Assembly (NCBI GenBank): GCA_027019205.1
Contig: JALUWZ010000121.1
Coordinates: 1 to 9,671 of the forward strand
DNA: 9,671 bases
From: Emcibacter sp.
GTDB lineage: Bacteria > Pseudomonadota > Alphaproteobacteria > Sphingomonadales > Emcibacteraceae
Direction of reading: 5' to 3'
Below the pieces are notes generated by a model. The model worked only from the letters and a program-made list of their open reading frames with translations. It was not told the origin of the DNA and made no database searches. Shown here piece after piece: positions 5,912-9,671 of this stretch (position 1 is the first letter of the stretch; each line of letters opens with the position of its first letter). The position numbers and the translations under genes are program-made.

Positions 5912-7816
5912 CTACCCCAGGCCACGGGTCATGATGCTGGACAGGCGGTGGGCAAAAGCCACCGGGTCCTCGGGCATCTCGCCCTCCATAATCCGCGCCT
6001 GGTCAAGCAAAAGCTGCGCGTCATCCTTCAGCTTGTCAACAGAATTTTCCTTGACCGCCTCTGCGGCAATCGCCCTGATCAGCGCGTGATCGGCATTGAT
6101 CTCCAGCACCCGTGGCGTGGTCTGGTCAAGCTGCTGATTCTGCTTGAGAATCCGTTGCAGATGAATATCCATATCGCCCTCGTCCGCGACGAGGCAGACC
6201 GCACTGTCGGTCAGGCGGCTTGACAGGCGGACATCCTTGACCGCGCCCTCAAGGCTGGTTTTCAGCACCCCGATCAATGCCGTCATTTCCGGCGATGTCT
6301 CCTCTTTTTTATCGTCTGCTTCCTCTTTCTTATCGTCAAGGTCGGCCACCCCCCGGGTCACGGACTGAAATTTTTTGCCCTGATATTCCGGCACCATCTG
6401 CAGCCAGAAATCATCAACCGCATCGGTCAGGAACAATACTTCGATCCCCTTGGCGCGGAAGCCCTCAAGCTGCGGCGAGCGTTTGGCCACGTCAAGGCTG
6501 TCACCGGTGATATAATAGATATTTTCCTGATCATCCTTCATCCGGCCCACATAATCCTCAAGGCTTTGCAGCCCCTCTGCCCCGGTCGTTTCAAAGCGGG
6601 CAAGCCCGAGCAATTGATCCCGGCGCGAGAAATCCTCGTAAATGCCTTCTTTCAATACCGCGCCAAAGGCTTTCCAGAATGTTGCATAGGCGTCCGGGTC
6701 CTTTTTCGCTTTCTTTTCCAGCTCCGACAGGATTTTCTTGGTCACTGCGGTGCGGATTTTGGCAAGCACCGGGTTATTCTGCAGCATTTCCCGGCTGATG
6801 TTAAGCGGCAGGTCCTCGCTGTCAACGATGCCGCGCATGAAACGCAGATAGCCTGGAATAAGGTCTTCACAGTCATCGGTAATGAAAATCCGTTTGACAT
6901 AAAGCTTGGCCCGGCTTTTGCGCGACGGGTCGAACAGGTCCATTGGCGGCTGGGAGGGAATGAACATCAGTACCGAATATTCTATCACCCCTTCGGCCCG
7001 GTAGTGAAGGGTCAGCCACGGTTCATCCATCGCATGACTGACATGATGATAGAATTCCTTATATTGTTCGTCCGTAATATCCGATTTTGGCCGGGTCCAG
7101 AGGGCGGTACCGGCATTTATCTTCTCTGATTTTTCCTCGCCGTCCCTGGTCAGGGTCAGGATGATCGGAATGGCAATATGATCTGAATAGGTCTTGATAA
7201 TCGACCGGATGCGGAATTCTTCGAGAAATTCTTTTGCATCATCCTTGATATGAATGATTATATCGGTTCCGCGTTCCGCCCGCTCCGCCGGGGACAGGCT
7301 ATAGTCGCCGACCCCGTCCGACTGCCAGCACCAGCTTTCATCCGCGCCAGCCCTGCGGCTGATCACCCGGACATTATCGGTGACCATAAATACTGAATAG
7401 AAGCCGACCCCGAACTGGCCGATCATGGTGACGTCTTCACCCTTGTCACCCTTGGTCGCCTCTGCCATCTTCTCCATAAAGGCCGAGGTGCCGGAGCGGG
7501 CAATGGTGCCAAGATGCGAAACCAGATCATCATGGGACATGCCGATACCGTTATCGGACAGGGTCAGGGTATTTTCAGTGTCATCAACCGTGATTGTTAC
7601 CCGGAAATCGGGATCACCCTTGATCAGCTCCGGGCGGGTCAGGGCCTCATAGCGCAGCTTGTCACAGGCGTCAGAAGCATTGGAGATCAGCTCACGCAGG
7701 AAAATTTCCCGCTCGGAATAAACCGAATGGACCATCATATGCAGAAGCTTGGAAACCTCGGCCTGAAAATTATGTTTTTCAACCTTGTCCGTTTTGGTTT
7801 TTGTCTCTGTCGTCAT
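5912..7816 (-). CDS. htpG: Molecular chaperone HtpG (bacterial Hsp90)
   Basis: Cytosolic ATP-driven dimeric chaperone for client folding and stress protection. The 634 residues are full length for the family. The N-terminal GHKL ATPase domain shows Glu42 and Asn46 in FLRELISNASDA, Asp88 in DNGIGM and the lid glycines in GQFGVGFYSVF (133-143), at the same spacing as E. coli Glu34, Asn38 and Asp80. The middle domain holds the conserved VDSEDLPLNISREMLQ stretch with the ATP-contacting Arg region, and a C-terminal dimerisation domain follows. The linker between middle and C-terminal domains has an acidic/basic direct repeat (DDKKEEADDKKEE). ATG 7816 follows a GAGGG ribosome-binding site and a heat-shock promoter (7857-7884). 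The stop lies 6 nt from that of the convergent symporter gene. Confidence 0.98.
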   Translation of the reverse strand: MTTETKTKTDKVEKHNFQAEVSKLLHMMVHSVYSEREIFLRELISNASDACDKLRYEALTRPELIKGDPDFRVTITVDDTENTLTLSDNGIGMSHDDLVSHLGTIARSGTSAFMEKMAEATKGDKGEDVTMIGQFGVGFYSVFMVTDNVRVISRRAGADESWCWQSDGVGDYSLSPAERAERGTDIIIHIKDDAKEFLEEFRIRSIIKTYSDHIAIPIILTLTRDGEEKSEKINAGTALWTRPKSDITDEQYKEFYHHVSHAMDEPWLTLHYRAEGVIEYSVLMFIPSQPPMDLFDPSRKSRAKLYVKRIFITDDCEDLIPGYLRFMRGIVDSEDLPLNISREMLQNNPVLAKIRTAVTKKILSELEKKAKKDPDAYATFWKAFGAVLKEGIYEDFSRRDQLLGLARFETTGAEGLQSLEDYVGRMKDDQENIYYITGDSLDVAKRSPQLEGFRAKGIEVLFLTDAVDDFWLQMVPEYQGKKFQSVTRGVADLDDKKEEADDKKEETSPEMTALIGVLKTSLEGAVKDVRLSSRLTDSAVCLVADEGDMDIHLQRILKQNQQLDQTTPRVLEINADHALIRAIAAEAVKENSVDKLKDDAQLLLDQARIMEGEMPEDPVAFAHRLSSIMTRGLG

Positions 7817-7856
7817 GGTTTTTCACACCCTCATATATGTTACAGTTTCACAACAG

Positions 7857-7884
7857 ATATGGAATGCGGGCCGCTTAATTCAAG
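7857..7884 (-). promoter_or_regulatory. RpoH (sigma-32) type heat-shock promoter of htpG
   Basis: On the minus strand, CTTGAA (7879-7884) is followed after exactly 16 nt by CCATAT (7857-7862). This matches the heat-shock -35/-10 form used by alphaproteobacterial RpoH at dnaK and groE promoters. The -10 ends 40 nt before the htpG ATG, giving an untranslated leader of about 30-35 nt that includes the GAGGG ribosome-binding site. The promoter fits wholly in the 83-nt gap after the upstream transferase gene, so htpG can be induced on its own. Confidence 0.75.
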
Positions 7885-7899
7885 GGCAGAAAATGATAA

Positions 7900-8583
7900 T
7901 TATCGTTGGCGGATTATCTTGCCCAGCCCGTCAAAAAGGCTATCCATCTCTGCCCGCCAGCGATAGAGCGGATCATCTTCATCAAGTAATCTGACCGGAC
8001 TGACCCCCTTGGCCCACTGGAACAGGCCATAGAGGATATAATCAACATAGGTCGCGCTGGCGCCGCCCATAAAATCCTGTGTTTTCAGGGTGGCGTTATA
8101 GGGCCAGAGCTGTTTCTGGAAACGGGCGAGATTTTCCGGCTGATGCTCATGGGCTTCCTCCAGACTTTTGCCGAGCCGTGGCTCGCGCGAGGCACGGAAA
8201 TAGGCCTGATCCGCCTCGTCAAGGCCGGTAAAAATATCATAGGCCAATGTCTGGAACAGCGGAATGATCAGCGTGTAAAAAGTGACGGAATTAAAAAAAC
8301 CGGCATAGGCCTTTCCGACATCTCCGCCGAAAAGAGACGGACGGTCCGGATAATTATCCTCAAGGTAACAGGCAATATCCCAACTGTCGGTGATAAAGCC
8401 CCCGTCATGTTCAAGCACCGGCACGGTTTTGGCCGACACCCCCCTGATTTCGGGGATTTCGGTAAAGGTCAGCGGCACCATCTCTGCCTCAAGCCCTTTA
8501 TGGGCCAGCGCCATCCGGGCGCGCCAGACATAGGGGCTGAAGCCCTGGCTTTTATCCTTGCCGACAAGTTCATATAATTTCAT
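7900..8583 (-). CDS. Glutathione S-transferase family protein, LigE-like
   Basis: Predicted cytosolic glutathione-dependent enzyme of 227 residues. The thioredoxin-like N-terminal domain carries SPYVWRARMALAHKG (16-30), the cis-Pro pair TVPVL (53-57, Pro55) and the glutathione-binding DSWDIACYLE (66-75). An all-helical C-terminal domain follows, with the late Asp in TYVDYILYG that the fold often uses as an N-capping residue. The SPYVWR motif and the TDSW form resemble the LigE beta-etherase branch, which cleaves lignin-type aryl ethers in sphingomonads, but many uncharacterised proteins share it. The substrate is unknown, and a general detoxification role is possible. ATG 8583 follows an AAGGGAA ribosome-binding site on the minus strand. 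The gene precedes htpG by 83 nt on the same strand; the palindromic element starts 34 nt upstream of its start, so its promoter must lie in or near that element. Confidence 0.85.
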   Translation of the reverse strand: MKLYELVGKDKSQGFSPYVWRARMALAHKGLEAEMVPLTFTEIPEIRGVSAKTVPVLEHDGGFITDSWDIACYLEDNYPDRPSLFGGDVGKAYAGFFNSVTFYTLIIPLFQTLAYDIFTGLDEADQAYFRASREPRLGKSLEEAHEHQPENLARFQKQLWPYNATLKTQDFMGGASATYVDYILYGLFQWAKGVSPVRLLDEDDPLYRWRAEMDSLFDGLGKIIRQR

Positions 8584-8647
8584 GGAATATTCCCTTCATA
8601 TAAAATCGGAAAATTTAGGCAGTCTACTCATAAATTATGCCCATTCT

Positions 8648-8749
8648 GCGCTGGCATAATTTTTGATGAATGTTCTTAAAAGGCCCGCAGAGCATAGCTA
8701 AAGCTACGGTCAAGGGCCTTTTAAGAACAGGCACAAAAATTTGCCGCGC
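8648..8749. repeat. First inner hairpin of the nested element
   Basis: A perfect 16-bp stem, TGTTCTTAAAAGGCCC (8671-8686) with its complement at 8714-8729, is extended outward past a small internal loop. AATTTTTG (8658-8665) pairs with 8734-8741, GGCA (8653-8656) with 8742-8745, and GCGC (8648-8651) with 8746-8749, with single-base bulges. The 27-nt loop itself holds TAGCT (8695-8699) and AGCTA (8702-8706). Confidence 0.8.
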
Positions 8750-8757
8750 CCGAGAGG

Positions 8758-8855
8758 GTCACAAGATAAGCTAAAACTGGTGCGAAGAACAGGCTTGAAA
8801 AGGGAGTGGCCCTTGTCTGCGCCTGTTTTCTGCCAGTTTTAGCTTATCTTGTGAC
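8758..8855. repeat. Second inner hairpin of the nested element
   Basis: A perfect 23-bp inverted repeat (8758-8780 against 8833-8855; ends GTCACAAG and CTTGTGAC) is continued inside by AACAGGC (8788-8794) with GCCTGTT (8821-8827). A terminal AAGGG (8800-8804) with CCCTT (8810-8814) closes a 5-nt loop. The ten bases AAGAACAGGC occur in both inner hairpins in the same direction (8723-8732 region and 8785-8794), suggesting the two share origin. Confidence 0.85.
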
Positions 8856-8907
8856 AGAATCGCGCATAATTTATGAGTAGGCTGCCTGACAGAAGGGCAA
8901 AAGAATA

Positions 8908-8971
8908 GCCAGCTGCCAAAAAAACATATGGGGTGGAAGAGGGAGTATATGTTATTTTCCCGGCAGCTGGC
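8908..8971. repeat. Separate long inverted repeat between the nested element and nadB
   Basis: GCCAGCTGCC (8908-8917) is perfectly complementary to GGCAGCTGGC (8962-8971). The stem continues inward with an A-rich/T-rich arm ending CATAT (8925-8929) against ATATG (8947-8951), with one mismatch and a 3-nt bulge. On the minus strand it lies about 90 nt past the nadB stop and is followed by TATTCTTTT, so it could act as a nadB terminator. The long loop (17 nt) and imperfect T-tract make that uncertain. The rest of this gap (8972-9031) shows nothing I can name. Confidence 0.5.
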
Positions 8972-9031
8972 CAAGGGGGATTTAGCAATTATGAATCCTA
9001 CAGGAACATTGCGGCGGAAGTGAGAGGGGAA

Positions 9032-9063
9032 TAAGGCAATATTGTGGCAGAAAACTTGCCTTA
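9032..9063 (-). terminator. Small hairpin at the nadB stop codon, possible weak terminator
   Basis: TAAGGCAA (9032-9039) and TTGCCTTA (9056-9063) are a perfect 8-bp inverted repeat with a 16-nt loop. On the minus strand its first arm contains the nadB stop codon itself. No T-tract follows, so an intrinsic terminator is doubtful; it may instead protect the transcript end. Confidence 0.3.
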
Positions 9064-9671
9064 CCCGGCTGATGGCCTGCGGGGTGGTCTGAGGATGGTA
9101 TCGCGCCCCTCCATCGTCGGGTCGGTGTCGGGGTAATCGAGCATATAATGCAGGCCCCGGCTTTCGGTGCGCGCAAGGGCCGAACGGATAATCAGCTCCG
9201 CCACCACCACCAGATTACGCAGCTCCAGCAGATCAGGCGTCACCCGGAAATGGCTGTAATATTCGCGGATTTCCCCGGCCAGCATATCCACCCGGCGCGC
9301 GGCACGTTCGAGCCTTCGCGTGGTGCGGACAATGCCGACATAATCCCACATGAAATGGCGCAATTCGTTCCAGTTATGGGACACGACGACATCCTCGTCA
9401 CTATCCATCACCCGGCTGTCATCCCAGGCATGAATATCACTGAACAGGGGTCTGCTGTCATGGTTTGCCAGAATATCCTGCGCCGCCGCATGGGCATAGA
9501 CTAGACATTCCAGCAGGCTGTTGCTCGCCATCCGGTTGGCCCCGTGCAGGCCGGTATGGGCGACCTCGCCAATGGCATAGAGGTTCTTCACGTCGGTCTG
9601 CCCGGCCTGATTGGCCATCACCCCGCCACAGGTATAATGGGCCGCCGGCACCACCGGAATCGGCTGTTTGG
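9061..9671 (-). CDS. nadB: L-aspartate oxidase, C-terminal part (5' end outside the window)
   Basis: FAD enzyme that oxidises L-aspartate to iminoaspartate, which NadA converts to quinolinate in de novo NAD synthesis. The last 202 residues are present, entering at KQPIPVVPAAHYTCGG. Visible are the active-site His/Arg neighbourhood (AHYTCGGV and GANRMASNSLLECLV), the FAD-binding LYAIGEVAHTGLHG, and the C-terminal helical domain with HNWNELRHFMWDYVGIVRT, EYYSHFRV and ESRGLHYMLDYP. All align well with E. coli NadB. These motifs separate it from succinate dehydrogenase flavoproteins. The frame is intact up to the window edge, and the gene ends at TAA 9061-9063. It reads away from the window end toward the palindromic region, so the next minus-strand gene (the glutathione transferase) is about 480 nt away and probably transcribed independently. 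Confidence 0.96.
   Translation of the reverse strand, partial: KQPIPVVPAAHYTCGGVMANQAGQTDVKNLYAIGEVAHTGLHGANRMASNSLLECLVYAHAAAQDILANHDSRPLFSDIHAWDDSRVMDSDEDVVVSHNWNELRHFMWDYVGIVRTTRRLERAARRVDMLAGEIREYYSHFRVTPDLLELRNLVVVAELIIRSALARTESRGLHYMLDYPDTDPTMEGRDTILRPPRRPSAG

Larger units (their letters stand above)
8617..8887. repeat. 271-bp nested inverted-repeat element (MITE-like or structured intergenic repeat)
   Basis: The outer arms (8617-8648 and 8855-8887) are inverted copies of about 32 nt, with a 17-nt perfect core (CTACTCATAAATTATGC), one T/C mismatch and a small CC/GCG difference. Between them lie two separate long hairpins of almost equal size (8648-8749 and 8758-8855), so either strand could fold into a three-way junction covering the whole element. 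The stretch has no plausible gene. No clear target-site duplication is visible at the ends. The high perfection of the arms fits a recently mobilised non-autonomous element or a bacterial intergenic repeat family. A structured RNA is less likely but open. Confidence 0.75.

Noticed and set aside
6566..7129. 187-residue plus-strand open frame
   Set aside because: Shadow of htpG, whose conserved residues run through the entire region.
7895..7904. GATAATTATC palindrome resembling half of a Fur box
   Set aside because: It overlaps the stop codon of the transferase gene and is too short and too close to chance for an AT-rich spot; no second half-site is present.
8617..8887. CRISPR array or insertion sequence as an explanation of the repeats
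   Set aside because: There are no regularly spaced direct repeats and no transposase frame inside; only nested inverted repeats are present.
8771..8974. 67-residue minus-strand open frame in the intergenic region
   Set aside because: It lies mostly inside the inverted repeats, which explain the sequence, and it has no ribosome-binding site or family resemblance.

Overview
The window looks like chromosomal DNA of a moderately GC-rich alphaproteobacterium. The reasons are the general character of the HtpG, NadB and chorismate mutase proteins and an RpoH-type heat-shock promoter of the alphaproteobacterial form (CTTGAA-N16-CCATAT). I cannot name the genus; Kordiimonas- or Emcibacter-like lineages are only a guess.

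Left part (about 75-5905, plus strand): a palindrome-rich leader is followed by six genes in one direction. They are an aromatic-L-amino-acid-decarboxylase-type PLP enzyme; a fused nucleotidyltransferase-like plus CDP-alcohol-phosphatidyltransferase-like membrane protein whose catalytic motifs are eroded; a second CDP-alcohol phosphatidyltransferase with an intact active site; a monofunctional AroQ chorismate mutase; a 55-residue unknown ORF that overlaps the mutase; and an 11-helix sodium-dependent neurotransmitter-type symporter. Gaps are 61, 11 and 3 nt, then an overlap, then 66 nt, so at least the first five could be co-transcribed. The set suggests aromatic amino acid or amine supply (chorismate mutase, decarboxylase, symporter) encoded beside a phosphodiester-lipid or headgroup transferase pair. 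The product is not predictable from sequence.

Middle part (5912-8583, minus strand): htpG (Hsp90) converges on the symporter gene with only 6 nt between stops. It has its own heat-shock promoter in the gap after an upstream LigE-like glutathione S-transferase gene.

Right part (8584-9671): a 477-nt non-coding stretch holds a 271-bp nested inverted repeat able to fold into an outer stem carrying two long hairpins, followed by two further inverted repeats. The window ends inside nadB (L-aspartate oxidase, minus strand), of which only the C-terminal 202 residues are present.

The two most notable items are the degenerate/intact CDP-alcohol phosphatidyltransferase pair inside an aromatic-metabolism operon, and the nested palindromic element at 8617-8887.
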